From assembly GCF_963667775.1 (NCBI RefSeq), contig NZ_OY764015.1, positions 564,501 through 628,500 on the forward strand: 64,000 nt of DNA, read 5' to 3'. Below the pieces are notes generated by a model. That model was not told the DNA's origin, did not search any database, and saw nothing but the letters and a program-made list of their open reading frames with translations. Position 1 is the stretch's first letter; every line of letters begins with the position of its first letter. Source of the DNA: an uncultured Trichococcus sp. (GTDB lineage Bacteria; Bacillota; Bacilli; Lactobacillales; Aerococcaceae). The translations under genes and the position numbers were made by a program. Shown here piece after piece: positions 48,715-58,252 of the stretch.

Positions 48715-49950
48715 ATGAATCGCGTTGTTATTACAGGTATGGGTGCTATCACACCTTTAGGAAATACAGTCTCTGAATATTGGGACGGCATCAAAAACGG
48801 TAAAAACGGTATTACTGCCATCACTAAATTTGATGCAAGCGAAACGGGCATTTCTGTCGCAGGCGAAGTCAAGGACTTCGATGCGACCTTATACATGGAC
48901 CGTAAAGAATACAAGCGTATGGATCTGTTTTCGCAATATGCGGTAGCAGCCTCAGCCCAGGCAGTCGAACAAAGTGGTATCGACATGGACAAAATCGATG
49001 CGGATCGCTTTGGCGTTACGATCGGATCTGGTGTCGGCGGATTCATGACTATGGAATCCGGTATCATCAAAATGCACGAAAAAGGACCGAAACGCGTACC
49101 GCCGATGTTCGTACCGATGGCAATCGGAAACATGGCGGCAGGTAACACTGCCATCAAATTCGGTGCTAAAGGACCAAGCATGGACATCGTTACTGCTTGT
49201 GCTTCCGCGACAAACTCAATTGGAGAAGCCTTCCGTAGCATCAAACATGGTTATGCAGACCTGATGCTTGCAGGCGGATCGGAAGCCACAGTCTGCGAAA
49301 TCGGCATCGCTGGTTTTGCGGCTTTGACGGCTTTATCCACAAACACTGATCCGGACCGTGCATCCATTCCTTTCGATAAAGAAAGAGATGGTTTTGTCAT
49401 GGGCGAAGGCGCGGGCATCTTGATGCTTGAAAATCTTGATCACGCACTGGCACGCGGCGCAAACATCTTGGCTGAAGTGGTCGGATACGGCGTCACCTGT
49501 GATGCTTATCATATGACGGCTCCATCCGCTGACGGAAGCGGTGCCGGCAAAGCGATGCTTCAAGCCATTAAAGAAGCAGGTATCACTCCGGCGCAAGTCG
49601 ATTACATCAACGCTCACGGAACAAGTACGCCTGCAAATGATTCAGGCGAAACGGCTGCGATCAAGTATGCATTCGGCGAAGAAGCATACAACGTCGCAAT
49701 CTCTAGCACAAAGAGCATGACTGGGCACCTATTGGGCGCTGCCGGCGGTATTGAAGCTGTTGCCTGCGTTAAAGCCATTCAGGATGATTTTCTGCCGCCT
49801 ACAATCGGCTTGCAAGTGGCTGATGAAGGCTGCGATTTGGATTACATCCCGAATGTTGGGCGTGAAAAAGAAGTCACTTACACATTGAGCAACTCTTTGG
49901 GCTTCGGCGGCCACAATGCCGTACTATGTTTCAAAAAATGGGAGGCTTAA
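48715..49950 (+). CDS. fabF: 3-oxoacyl-ACP synthase II
   Basis: 411 residues. Catalytic Cys in VTACASATNSIG, His in NAHGTSTPAND and TKSMTGHLLGAAGGIEAV. Elongates acyl chains. RBS ACAGGAGGATAATT. Confidence 0.98.
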   Translation: MNRVVITGMGAITPLGNTVSEYWDGIKNGKNGITAITKFDASETGISVAGEVKDFDATLYMDRKEYKRMDLFSQYAVAASAQAVEQSGIDMDKIDADRFGVTIGSGVGGFMTMESGIIKMHEKGPKRVPPMFVPMAIGNMAAGNTAIKFGAKGPSMDIVTACASATNSIGEAFRSIKHGYADLMLAGGSEATVCEIGIAGFAALTALSTNTDPDRASIPFDKERDGFVMGEGAGILMLENLDHALARGANILAEVVGYGVTCDAYHMTAPSADGSGAGKAMLQAIKEAGITPAQVDYINAHGTSTPANDSGETAAIKYAFGEEAYNVAISSTKSMTGHLLGAAGGIEAVACVKAIQDDFLPPTIGLQVADEGCDLDYIPNVGREKEVTYTLSNSLGFGGHNAVLCFKKWEA

Positions 49951-49953
49951 TAC

Positions 49954-50415
49954 GTGAATATTGAAGATGTAAAAAGCCTGATTTCCTTGATCGATGAATC
50001 GACCTTGACTGAGTTGCATTATCAGACAGGCGACTTTCAACTCTTGTTGTCCAAGAACAAGTTGGTCCAATCGAACCAACAGCCAAGCGACAGCATTCCG
50101 GCAGCCGCTCCAACTCCAGCAGTGACGGCTCCTGTCCAAAACATCAAGGAAGCCGTTTCTGAAGCGGCTGCTGCAAAAGAAGGGAAAATCATCACTTCTC
50201 CGATTGTCGGCGTTGTTTACTTGGCACCGACTCCTGATGCAAAACCTTACGCGATTAAAGGCCAAAGCATCGCAAAAGGCGACGTCGTCTGTTTGGTGGA
50301 AGCAATGAAACTTATGAATGAAATCAAAAGCGAATTCGATGGGGAAATCGTTGAAGTGTTGGTTGAAAATGAACAAATCGTTGAATACAACCAACCGCTG
50401 TTCCGCATCGTCTAA
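49954..50415 (+). CDS. accB: Acetyl-CoA carboxylase biotin carboxyl carrier protein
   Basis: 153 residues. The biotinyl Lys lies in VEAMKLMNEIKSEFDG at the C-terminal beta-barrel; an Ala/Pro-rich linker (about 48-70) precedes it. GTG start after GGGAGGCTTAATAC, coupled to fabF. Confidence 0.96.
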   Translation: MNIEDVKSLISLIDESTLTELHYQTGDFQLLLSKNKLVQSNQQPSDSIPAAAPTPAVTAPVQNIKEAVSEAAAAKEGKIITSPIVGVVYLAPTPDAKPYAIKGQSIAKGDVVCLVEAMKLMNEIKSEFDGEIVEVLVENEQIVEYNQPLFRIV

Positions 50416-50433
50416 TAAAAGGAGACTAATAAA

Positions 50434-50865
50434 ATGAGTTTATTAAGCGCACAAGAAGTAATGGATATCATCCCAAACCGCTACCCGATTTTCTTCATCG
50501 ACAAAGTTGAAGAATTGACACCAGGCGAACATATCGTCTGCTATAAAAATGTAACAATCAACGAACCTTTCTTCCAAGGTCATTTCCCTGGAGAACCAGT
50601 AATGCCAGGCGTATTGATCGTTGAAGCGTTGGCTCAAGCGGGCTCTATTCCTTTGTTGACATTACCTGATTTCAAGGGACAAACAGCTTACTTAGGCGGA
50701 TTGAACAAAGTCAAATTCCGTCAAAAAGTTGTTCCCGGCGATGTTGTTCGCCTTCAAGTTGATATCGTCAAATTGAAGAAATTTGCAGGTATCGGTTATG
50801 GACAAGCTTTTGTCGGAGACAAAAAAGTGTGTGAAGTTGAAATGACATTCATCATTGGTAGATAA
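50434..50865 (+). CDS. fabZ: 3-hydroxyacyl-ACP dehydratase FabZ
   Basis: 143 residues, hotdog fold. Active site: GHFPGEPVMPGVLIVEALAQAG (His and Glu). Dehydrates beta-hydroxyacyl-ACP. RBS AAAGGAGACTAATAAA. The next gene starts one base after its stop. Confidence 0.97.
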   Translation: MSLLSAQEVMDIIPNRYPIFFIDKVEELTPGEHIVCYKNVTINEPFFQGHFPGEPVMPGVLIVEALAQAGSIPLLTLPDFKGQTAYLGGLNKVKFRQKVVPGDVVRLQVDIVKLKKFAGIGYGQAFVGDKKVCEVEMTFIIGR

Positions 50866-50866
50866 T

Positions 50867-52243
50867 ATGTTTACGAAGGTATTGATCGCAAACAGAGGAG
50901 AAATTGCTGTCAGGATCATTCGTGCTTGTCATGAGTTAGGAATCCAAACGGTAGCGGTCTATTCCGAAGCTGACCGCGAAGCATTGCATACGCAGCTGGC
51001 CACTCAGGCTATCTGTATCGGTCCTGCAAAAGCGAGCGATTCCTATCTGAATATGACAAGCATCTTGAGCGCAGCAGTCGTTACAGGAGCCCAAGCCATT
51101 CATCCAGGCTTCGGGTTCCTCTCGGAAAACAGTGCATTCGCCACAATGTGCGAAGAAATGAATATCCGATTCATCGGACCTTCTTCCACCATCATTGACT
51201 TGATGGGCAACAAAGCAAATGCCCGCAAGACGATGATTGCAGCAGGCGTACCTGTCACTCCGGGAAGCGAAGGCTACATCTCTTCATATGAAGAGGCAGT
51301 GGCACAAGCAGAGAAGATCGGTTATCCGGTCATCCTGAAAGCGGCCGCTGGTGGTGGCGGTAAAGGGATGCGAAAAGTCTACCAAGAAAACGGTCTGGAG
51401 GCAGCCTTCAGCCAAGCGAAAGCGGAAGCCAAAGCTGCCTTCGGTGACGATCGTATGTACCTTGAAAAGATCATCACACCAGCCCGTCATATCGAAGTAC
51501 AGATTTTGGGCGATTCGTTCGGAAATGTCGTCCATCTGGGCGAGCGCGATTGTTCCCTGCAGCGCAACCATCAGAAAGTATTGGAAGAAAGTCCATCCAC
51601 ATTCATTTCAGAAGAAACACGCAAAGCCATGGGGGATGTCGCCATCCGAGCGGCCAAACACGTCGGCTATACAAATGCAGGTACGATCGAGTTCCTCGTC
51701 GATACCGAACAACGTTTCTATTTCATGGAAATGAACACACGTATCCAAGTGGAGCATCCGGTAACCGAAATGGCGACTGGCATCGATATCGTCAAGGAAC
51801 AATTGCGCATTGCGAGCGGTGAACCGTTGTCCTTTACGCAAGATGAGGTTGCCATCACTGGTCATACGATCGAGTGCCGCATCAACGCTGAAAATCCGGC
51901 TTTGGGATTCCGCCCTTCATCCGGAAAAATCGACTACCTGTTCTTGCCTAGCGGCGGAAATGGCCTGCGTGTCGAAAGCGCCATGTACGGCGGATACATG
52001 ATTCCGCCATTCTATGACTCGATGATCGCCAAAATCATCACAAAAGGTGACGACAGAAGTGAAGCAATCGCCAAAATGAGGCGTGCGCTGCAGGAACTGG
52101 TCATCGAGGGAGTCGACACGAACCAATTCTTCCAGGAAGATATTCTGCAGGATCCTAATTTCATTTCCGGAGATTACGATACGGAATATCTTCAGAATGT
52201 GTTCCTGAAAACGTGGGCACCTGAAGAAGAGGAAAGTGTATAA
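50867..52243 (+). CDS. accC: Acetyl-CoA carboxylase biotin carboxylase
   Basis: 458 residues. ATP-grasp enzyme: VLIANRGEIAVRIIRACHELG, KAAAGGGGKGMR (ATP loop), EMNTRIQVEHPVTE. Carboxylates the biotin on AccB. ATG 50867 gives the family's standard N-terminus; the ORF extension to 50855 is rejected. Confidence 0.97.
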   Translation: MFTKVLIANRGEIAVRIIRACHELGIQTVAVYSEADREALHTQLATQAICIGPAKASDSYLNMTSILSAAVVTGAQAIHPGFGFLSENSAFATMCEEMNIRFIGPSSTIIDLMGNKANARKTMIAAGVPVTPGSEGYISSYEEAVAQAEKIGYPVILKAAAGGGGKGMRKVYQENGLEAAFSQAKAEAKAAFGDDRMYLEKIITPARHIEVQILGDSFGNVVHLGERDCSLQRNHQKVLEESPSTFISEETRKAMGDVAIRAAKHVGYTNAGTIEFLVDTEQRFYFMEMNTRIQVEHPVTEMATGIDIVKEQLRIASGEPLSFTQDEVAITGHTIECRINAENPALGFRPSSGKIDYLFLPSGGNGLRVESAMYGGYMIPPFYDSMIAKIITKGDDRSEAIAKMRRALQELVIEGVDTNQFFQEDILQDPNFISGDYDTEYLQNVFLKTWAPEEEESV

Positions 52244-52279
52244 AACAATTAGTCAAGAAGTCACACTAGAGGTGAGGAA

Positions 52280-53155
52280 ATGAAATTATTTCGTAAGCGT
52301 CCTTACATTCCGATAGCCCAAGTTCCCGCTTCAAAAGCAGACGATCAGAAACCGATCGTTCCTGAAGGCTTATGGGAAAAATGCCCGAATTGTCAAAAGA
52401 CGATCTACAGCAAGGATTTAGGGAAAGATAAAGTATGCCCGCATTGTGCCTATAATTTCAGAATATCGGCATACGAACGCATTTCCAATATCGTTGATGA
52501 AGGTTCTTTTGATGAATGGAACGCCCTTATGCCCGAAGAAAATCCATTGGCTTTTCCGGGGTATGAGAACAAATTGAAGATCGCCAAAGAAAAAACGGGA
52601 CTTGACGAAGCGGTTGTAACCGGCGCGGCATTCATCAATAAGCATAAAGTTGCTTTGTGTGTGATGGATTCGAACTTTATCATGGCAAGCATGGGAAAAG
52701 TGGTCGGCGAGAAACTGACGCTCGCATTTGAACGCGCAACGGTTGAAAAGCTCCCGATCATTGTCTTCACTGCTTCCGGCGGCGCCAGAATGCAAGAGGG
52801 CATCATGTCCTTAATGCAGATGGCAAAAGTCAGCGTTGCAGTCTCCAACCACAGTAAAGCAGGGCTGTTGTACATCACAGTCCTGACCGATCCGACTACT
52901 GGGGGCGTGACGGCCAGCTTTGCGATGCAAGGGGATATTATCCTTGCGGAAACAGGGGCGACTGTCGGGTTCGCCGGTAAGCGCGTCATAGAACAGACAA
53001 TCAAAGCGAAATTGCCTGAAGGTTTCCAGACGGCCGAAAAGGTGCTGGAAAATGGCTTTATCGACAAAATTGTAGCCAGAAAAGATTTAAAGAGAGCATT
53101 GCAGCATCTTTTGCTGTTGCATGCTCCTGCAGAAAAGGCGGGTGAAGCGCAGTGA
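52280..53155 (+). CDS. accD: Acetyl-CoA carboxylase carboxyltransferase beta subunit
   Basis: 291 residues. N-terminal zinc ribbon (WEKCPNCQKTIYSK, then VCPHCAYNFR; four Cys) and crotonase-fold carboxyltransferase (FTASGGARMQEGIMSLMQMAK, DPTTGGVTASFAMQGD). Transfers carboxyl from biotin to acetyl-CoA with AccA. The stop overlaps accA (GTGA). Confidence 0.97.
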   Translation: MKLFRKRPYIPIAQVPASKADDQKPIVPEGLWEKCPNCQKTIYSKDLGKDKVCPHCAYNFRISAYERISNIVDEGSFDEWNALMPEENPLAFPGYENKLKIAKEKTGLDEAVVTGAAFINKHKVALCVMDSNFIMASMGKVVGEKLTLAFERATVEKLPIIVFTASGGARMQEGIMSLMQMAKVSVAVSNHSKAGLLYITVLTDPTTGGVTASFAMQGDIILAETGATVGFAGKRVIEQTIKAKLPEGFQTAEKVLENGFIDKIVARKDLKRALQHLLLLHAPAEKAGEAQ

Positions 53156-53934
53156 AGGATGTCAAAGAAATTATCACCGCTGCCAGAAGCATCTCCCGTC
53201 TGACGGCAACGGAAATGATCCATGCCATCTGCGATGGTTTTGTTGAATTCCACGGCGACCGAAAGTTCGGGGATGACCCTGCTATCGTCGGTGGGATCGC
53301 GTTGCTGGATGACATGCCGGTAACCGTAATCGGAACGCAAAAAGGTCATGATGTGACTGAAAATGTCTTTCGAAATTTCGGATCACCTCATCCGGAAGGC
53401 TACCGGAAAGCGATCCGCTTGATGAAACAGGCGGAGAAATTCGATCGTCCGATCGTTACGTTCATCAATACTTCAGGCGCTTTTTGCGATGTCGACTCTG
53501 AGGACCGAGGCATCGGTGAAGCAATCGCTGAATCGCTTTTGGTGATGAGTCAACTGACGGTCCCTTTCATCGCTATCTTCATCGGCGAGGGAGGCAGTGG
53601 CGGCGCTTTGGCGTTGGCGATGGGCAACGAGGTTTGGATGTTGGAGAATACCATGTATTCTGTCCTATCCCCGGAAGGTTTTGCATCCATTTTATGGAAA
53701 GATTCCTCGCGATCGGATGAAGCGGCCAAAGTAATGAAGTTGACGCCTGATGATCTTTTTGCATTGGACGTCATCGACAAAATCATCATGGAAACCCGCA
53801 GGAAAGTGGCCCGCAAATCGGACGATGTCATGCTTGAATTGAAGCGTGAGCTAAGCGCCAAGCTGAAAGAGCTGAAGCAACTGACTCCAGCGGAATTGGT
53901 CGAGCAACGGCAAAAACGATTCCGGAACTATTGA
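53152..53934 (+). CDS. accA: Acetyl-CoA carboxylase carboxyltransferase alpha subunit
   Basis: 260 residues. GDRKFGDDPAIVGGIALLDD, GTQKGHDVTENVFRNFGSPHPEGYRKA and FIGEGGSGGALALAMGN are AccA hallmarks. GTG start, overlapping accD by 4 bp; last gene of the operon. Confidence 0.97.
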   Translation: MKDVKEIITAARSISRLTATEMIHAICDGFVEFHGDRKFGDDPAIVGGIALLDDMPVTVIGTQKGHDVTENVFRNFGSPHPEGYRKAIRLMKQAEKFDRPIVTFINTSGAFCDVDSEDRGIGEAIAESLLVMSQLTVPFIAIFIGEGGSGGALALAMGNEVWMLENTMYSVLSPEGFASILWKDSSRSDEAAKVMKLTPDDLFALDVIDKIIMETRRKVARKSDDVMLELKRELSAKLKELKQLTPAELVEQRQKRFRNY

Positions 53935-53951
53935 TTCAAGAACGGTTATGG

Positions 53952-53989
53952 ACCGCCCGCACGGCTGATGCTGTGCGGGCGGTTTTTTT
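53952..53989 (+). terminator. Terminator of the fab/acc operon
   Basis: Perfect 11-bp stem ACCGCCCGCAC / GTGCGGGCGGT, 10-nt loop, then seven T. Confidence 0.95.
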
Positions 53990-54006
53990 CGTGTTCATTT
54001 TTGTGT

Positions 54007-54012
54007 TATAAT
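54007..54012 (+). promoter_or_regulatory. Extended -10 promoter of the 54052 gene
   Basis: TTGTGTTATAAT with TATAAT at 54007-54012; -35 (T-rich) is weak. 40 bp before the start codon. Confidence 0.5.
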
Positions 54013-54051
54013 GACCTAACAGGAAAATCAGTTTAGATTGGGGTGATGGAA

Positions 54052-55023
54052 ATGGGAGAAAAAATTGTTTTTCCATTAAATTACGAGGGATACTTGAAAA
54101 AGGGACTATTGGCATTCGAAGAGGGAAATCTGCAGCTTGCGGAAGAATGGATCGGCAAAGCCGTAGCCATCAAGAAGGCGGACGATATCCTCCCGCTTTA
54201 CCTCATGTTGCTGCAGGAGACCGATCAAGCAGAGAAAAGTCTGGCCATGATAAACGAAATGCGGCCGGACATAGCCGCCTCCGTTTCAGTCGATGACATT
54301 GATTTTCTGTATTTGAAAGGCTTGCTACAGTCTGAAGCCTTCGATTCAGCCCGCGAACAAATCGAAGCGCGGAAAAATACGTACGGCTTATCGATGGAAC
54401 ATCAATTAGCTTTGGAGCAATTGGAAGCTGAAGTCGAAAAAATTGAACTGAAGAATTTGGAGAAGAAGCTGAAAAAAAGTTCGGAAATCCTTCAAGCCGA
54501 AAAAAACATCGATGCGCAACCGTTCCACAAGCAGCAACTTTACGCGCAACAATTGAAGGAATTGGAGGATGACCAATTCCTTAAGATAGCACGACGCTTG
54601 CTCATGAACAACAATCTCCATCGGATGCTCAAGACAGAAATCATCCATCAATTTCTTGCGCGCGGACTCCACCCAATAGTGACGGTCAGATTGGACGGAA
54701 GCGAAGAAAAACTGGATTTGACTGGGCTGGTCCCATTGATCGAGTCGAAAACTTACGAAGAAGGAATGGCTTACATCCGTGAAGAAATTGCCAATGCAAA
54801 TCCGACTTTGGCTGATGCGATTGAAAATGCCTTCTTCATGCAATTATCCCTCCTTTATCCGTTCGAAGACAGGACGATCGCATCCGTGCCGGAATGGCTG
54901 GAAGTGCTGTACCGCATTTACAATGGGACCGGATCGACGGGTGAACCGAGCGAAAAGAGCATCCGCGATAAAATCGAACAATTGGAAAATAAGCTGGCCG
55001 ATTTTTTTGGATTTTTTGAATAA
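54052..55023 (+). CDS. Hypothetical TPR-like helical protein
   Basis: 323 residues, soluble and helical. The N-terminal part has TPR-like pairs (KKGLLAFEEGNLQLAEEWIGKAVAI, LYLKGLLQSEAFDSAREQIEARK) followed by a coiled-coil (LEQLEAEVEKIELKNLEKKLKKS). ATG 54052 has TTGGGGTG 6 bases upstream; ATG 54046 is too close. Family not named with certainty. Confidence 0.7.
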   Translation: MGEKIVFPLNYEGYLKKGLLAFEEGNLQLAEEWIGKAVAIKKADDILPLYLMLLQETDQAEKSLAMINEMRPDIAASVSVDDIDFLYLKGLLQSEAFDSAREQIEARKNTYGLSMEHQLALEQLEAEVEKIELKNLEKKLKKSSEILQAEKNIDAQPFHKQQLYAQQLKELEDDQFLKIARRLLMNNNLHRMLKTEIIHQFLARGLHPIVTVRLDGSEEKLDLTGLVPLIESKTYEEGMAYIREEIANANPTLADAIENAFFMQLSLLYPFEDRTIASVPEWLEVLYRIYNGTGSTGEPSEKSIRDKIEQLENKLADFFGFFE

Positions 55024-55037
55024 GGCTGCCGGATTAA

Positions 55038-55066
55038 TTGACTCTATTGGGTTTCCTCTCTATAAT
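55038..55066 (+). promoter_or_regulatory. Cold-shock gene promoter
   Basis: TTGACT (55038-55043), 17-bp spacer, TATAAT (55061-55066). A 5' leader of about 55 nt precedes the csp start, short for a thermosensor leader. Confidence 0.85.
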
Positions 55067-55127
55067 GAAGGTAACCCGTCTTTGTGAAAGCAGTTCCAAA
55101 GAATTGAGTGTTGAAGGAGGATGTACA

Positions 55128-55340
55128 ATGGAATTTGGCAAAGTAAAGTGGTTCAATAATGATAAAGGGTATGGTTTTATTGAACTCGATCAACAGGATG
55201 ACGACATTTTCGTACATTTTACCGGCATAGCTGGAGAAGGCTTCAAAAGACTCGAAGAAGGGCAACGCGTTCAGTTCGATATCGCTGAAGGCATCAGGGG
55301 ACCACAGGCCACTAATGTCATCGTATTGGCTGAAGCATAA
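55128..55340 (+). CDS. Cold-shock protein (CspA family)
   Basis: 70 residues: [30 protein letters not shown] has both RNP-like motifs. Binds single-stranded RNA/DNA. RBS GAAGGAGGATGTACA; an in-frame extension to 55038 is rejected. Confidence 0.95.
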   Translation: MEFGKVKWFNNDKGYGFIELDQQDDDIFVHFTGIAGEGFKRLEEGQRVQFDIAEGIRGPQATNVIVLAEA

Positions 55341-55359
55341 AAAAAGCACTAGCAAACCG

Positions 55360-55407
55360 CAAAGGTGAAGGAGATCCTTTTAGGATTTTCTTTCACCTTT
55401 GTTTTTT
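55360..55407 (+). terminator. Terminator after the cold-shock gene
   Basis: CAAAGGTGAA (55360-55369) / TTCACCTTTG (55392-55401) plus an inner stem, then TTTTTT. Confidence 0.8.
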
Positions 55408-55412
55408 AGGAT

Positions 55413-55832
55413 GTGGATCAATTGATAAAATTATTCGTGGATGGGGCGGCTACGGGAAAAGAAGGTTATGCGGCCATCGGGATTTTGATCGTTGAGGACG
55501 GGAGACAAAAGCAGATTGGCTTGCCTTTAGAGGAGCAAATGGACAATCATCGAGCTGAATTCGAAGCGCTCCTGTATGGGTTGCGCCACCTGAAAGCGCA
55601 CAAAAAACAAGACCAGCTCGTTTTTTGTTACACGGACAGCAAACTAGTCGCCGAATCGATCAGGAAAAAGTACACAAAAAAAGCGGAGCTTAAGCTTTTG
55701 CTGGAGGAGGCATTGCAGGAATTGGCAGTGTTCTCAAATCTTTATTTGAAATGGATTCCGGAAAGGGAAAACAGAGGAGCTGATAATCTCGCCAGAAATG
55801 CGCTCCATCAGCTTACCAAAAAGAACAAATGA
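55413..55832 (+). CDS. Ribonuclease HI family protein
   Basis: 139 residues. LFVDGAATG (Asp), MDNHRAEFEALLYGL (Glu), CYTDSKLVAESI (Asp) and NRGADNLARNAL (Asp) fit the four catalytic carboxylates of RNase HI. Cuts RNA in RNA-DNA hybrids, though YpeP-like family members are variable. GTG 55413 has a poor RBS (TTTTTTAGGAT); TTG 55422 is an alternative. Confidence 0.82.
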   Translation: MDQLIKLFVDGAATGKEGYAAIGILIVEDGRQKQIGLPLEEQMDNHRAEFEALLYGLRHLKAHKKQDQLVFCYTDSKLVAESIRKKYTKKAELKLLLEEALQELAVFSNLYLKWIPERENRGADNLARNALHQLTKKNK

Positions 55833-55879
55833 TCATGGATTAGTACTTGAATAAATACGAAGAAAATATTCCGTAATTA

Positions 55880-55898
55880 AAAAAAACGCTTCGAAGCG
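55880..55898 (-). terminator. Minus-strand hairpin with T-run, second terminator
   Basis: CGCTTCGAAGCG palindrome (55887-55898) followed on the - strand by eight T. With the hairpin at 55998 it would end the rRNA methyltransferase transcript. Nothing else is seen in 55833-55997. Confidence 0.55.
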
Positions 55899-55997
55899 AA
55901 TCAAGTCGTTGCACCGATCATCGGAGCTACCAAGAAAAGCAATCTTATTAGCGCCATTTAGACTCTCGACTTCACGCTGACGCTACTTTCTTATCAA

Positions 55998-56046
55998 AAA
56001 AGCAGTCTGCACAATTCCGCTTCAGCGGGGCGTACAGACTGCTTTT
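55998..56046. terminator. Bidirectional terminator
   Basis: AAAAGCAGTCTG (55998-56009) / CAGACTGCTTTT (56035-56046), 12-bp perfect stem. Convergent transcription of rnhA-like (+) and the methyltransferase (-) ends here. Confidence 0.85.
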
Positions 56047-56062
56047 ATTCGTTCAATTAGGT

Positions 56063-57235
56063 TTATTTTCCTTTGCTTTCGATGGCATCAGACTCTTTTT
56101 TGACTCTAGGAGGGCGCGTACCCCAATATTGGAACAGATCAGTACGCAGTCTGCCGTTGTAGAGTTTGCGTTTTTTCGTTGCTTTTTCGCCGTAGAATTC
56201 TTCGAAAAGCAACTCGCTCGTCAGGATGTATTTGCTCCATGTCTTCAACGGACGGAAAACCTGACCCATCTCTTTGTAGAGTATCTCGATCTCTTCCTGA
56301 TCGGAGAGGCGCTCGCCGTATGGCGGGTTGCAGACGATTGTGCCGTATTCCTTGGTTGTCGTGAAGTCGGCCAAAGCCAACTGTCTGAAAGTAACATAGT
56401 CCGCAACGCCTGCTTTTTCAGCATTGCTTTTCGCGATGGCGATGACGTGCGGATCGATATCGGATCCGCCGATATCCAATTTCACATCGAAGTTCGCGGC
56501 AGCTTTGGCTTCATTGCGGATGCGATCCCACATGCCTTCTTCAAAAATGTTCCATTCTTCGGAAGGGAAAGAGCGTTTCAATCCCGGAGCGATGTTGAGG
56601 CCGATCAGAGCCGCTTCGATCGGAATCGTGCCGGAGCCGCAAGTCGGGTCATAGAAGGGGCGGTCAGGGAACCAATTGGTCAGCATCACCAAAGCGGCTG
56701 CCATATTTTCCTTCAATGGTGCGCCACCTTTTTCGGAACGGTAACCGCGTTTGAAAAGGCTGGAACCGCTCGTGTCGATCGTCAGGATCACTTCATCCTT
56801 GTTGATGGCGACTTCAATCGGATAGAGTGCGCCGGATTCAGGCAAACGGGTACGGCGGTGATAGTATTCGCTCAGGCGGTTGACGATGGCCTTTTTGACG
56901 ATCGCTTGGCAATCGGGGACACTGTACAAAGTCGATTTTTGCGATTTGCCGGAAACCGGGAATTCCGCATCCATCGGAAGGATTTGTTCCCATGGCAAAG
57001 CTTTCGTTTGCTCGAAAAGGTCATCGAAAGTTTTGGCTTCAAATTTGCCGAACACGATTTTGATGCGGTCAGCGGTGCGCAGCCACAGGTTGGTTGTGAT
57101 GATGTCCGCTTCCGTACCGGTGAAGTAGGCTTTGCCGTTCTCTACCTGGACGTTGTAGCCCATTTTTTTCAGCTCATTGCCGGTGATGGCTTCGATGCCG
57201 CTTGCGGCCGTAGCCACTAATTGATATGTTCTCAT
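56063..57235 (-). CDS. THUMP-domain class I rRNA methyltransferase (RlmL/YpsC type)
   Basis: 390 residues. N-terminal THUMP/ferredoxin-like domain (about 1-160; AASGIEAITGNELKKMGY) and C-terminal N6-adenine type methyltransferase (FYDPTCGSGTIPIEAALIGLNI as motif I, TIVCNPPYGERLSDQ as NPPY motif). Probably methylates guanosine N2 of 23S rRNA like RlmL. It follows rnpB on the - strand, as in other Lactobacillales. Confidence 0.92.
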   Translation of the reverse strand: MRTYQLVATAASGIEAITGNELKKMGYNVQVENGKAYFTGTEADIITTNLWLRTADRIKIVFGKFEAKTFDDLFEQTKALPWEQILPMDAEFPVSGKSQKSTLYSVPDCQAIVKKAIVNRLSEYYHRRTRLPESGALYPIEVAINKDEVILTIDTSGSSLFKRGYRSEKGGAPLKENMAAALVMLTNWFPDRPFYDPTCGSGTIPIEAALIGLNIAPGLKRSFPSEEWNIFEEGMWDRIRNEAKAAANFDVKLDIGGSDIDPHVIAIAKSNAEKAGVADYVTFRQLALADFTTTKEYGTIVCNPPYGERLSDQEEIEILYKEMGQVFRPLKTWSKYILTSELLFEEFYGEKATKKRKLYNGRLRTDLFQYWGTRPPRVKKESDAIESKGK

Positions 57236-57283
57236 TGATAACTCCTTATTTGTTTTGCCTTAGAAATTGCCGGATAATGCACG

Positions 57284-57313
57284 AAAAATGGGACAAAAAT
57301 TAGCTTGTCCCAT
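57284..57313 (-). terminator. Terminator of rnpB
   Basis: On the - strand: ATGGGACAA, loop, TTGTCCCAT, then TTTTTC. Lies 36 nt past the 3' end of RNase P RNA. Confidence 0.75.
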
Positions 57314-57348
57314 CCTCGATCGTATTCTTTTGAAGAAAAAAAGCCTGA

Positions 57349-57729
57349 TTTGTAAATTTCTGTAAGCCATGTTCTGTCGCGCCATCGGAGCCAGGCCTCT
57401 GATGGCGGAGGTAATTATCTATCTGCATTTCTGCCTCTTTCCCTCGTTCATTTCCTTGGAAAGAGTGCCCCTACCAAAGTTTGGGTTGCTCGCTCGAGGG
57501 GTTTACCGCGTTCCACCAGAAAGGTTTCCCCGTCTGCTTCGTCACTGTGGCACTTTCAAGAATACTCAGGCATAGGCAGAGCCCTTAGCCTTTTTTTCTG
57601 CCGTCAATCTATCGATTGCCTTAGCTTATTGTTTCGCTAAGCACGAACACTACAAGCATCTCAGCTTGTGCGAGCATGGACTTTCCTCAGCCTCCATAAA
57701 GGAGACCGCAATTACCCGAAATTTACAAA
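57349..57729 (-). ncRNA. rnpB: RNase P RNA, B type
   Basis: About 380 nt on the - strand. P1 forms between TTTGTAAATTTC (5') and GAAATTTACAAA (3'). Conserved blocks include GAGGAAAGTCCATGCTCGCAC, TAGTGTTCGTGC, TGACGGCAG, GAAAGTGCCACAGTGACGAA, AACGCGGTAAACCCCTCGAG and ACAGAACATGGCTTAC. This is the B (Bacillus) type. It matures the 5' ends of tRNAs, and gpsB lies just upstream as usual. Confidence 0.96.
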
Positions 57730-57741
57730 TGTCTTTTGATG

Positions 57742-58083
57742 CTAGTTTGCTTCTTCGTTTGTTTCATCCAGTTTTGAACCGAATACATGTTTCTCCAAGT
57801 TGGAAAGGCGTTTCAAAATGTCAAAGTTCGTTACGCCACTGCCGACTGAAGATACATTCGATTGCGTCGGCTTAGCTAAAACTGCTTGCTTCGTCAACTC
57901 GTCAACACGGCTCATCAAACGTTCATTTTCGCTTTGAAGATAAGAAAGGTCTTTTTGGTAAGATTCATAATCCCTTATGATCATATCCAGGAATTCATCG
58001 ACTTCTGCAACGTTATAGCCTCTCATAGCGCTTTTGAATTCTTTTTGCAGAATATCTTTAGTTGTTAGATTTTTATCTGCCAT
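57742..58083 (-). CDS. gpsB: Cell division/growth regulator GpsB
   Basis: 113 residues. N-terminal DivIVA-like membrane-binding part (TTKDILQKEFKSAMRGYNVAEVDEFLDMIIRDYE) then coiled coil and a C-terminal trimerisation helix (FDILKRLSNLEKHVFG). Coordinates septal and side-wall synthesis. -10 TATACT lies in the 58084-58252 gap. Confidence 0.95.
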   Translation of the reverse strand: MADKNLTTKDILQKEFKSAMRGYNVAEVDEFLDMIIRDYESYQKDLSYLQSENERLMSRVDELTKQAVLAKPTQSNVSSVGSGVTNFDILKRLSNLEKHVFGSKLDETNEEAN

Positions 58084-58252
58084 ATTTGCACACCTCGTTA
58101 GTTGTCCTTGTTACCTAAACAGTATAGCATAAAACAGTAATATTAATAAGCAAATATTCTAATCAACATCATATCAGGCTTTTCGGTAAAACTCAACTTA
58201 AATTTTTATTGCGCCTGATGATGCACATAACAATAAGGAAGGGAAAGAAAGC

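Noticed and set aside
56129-57220. 363-codon + strand frame opposite the THUMP methyltransferase
   Set aside because: It mirrors a clear family member on the - strand; no RBS or recognisable domain.
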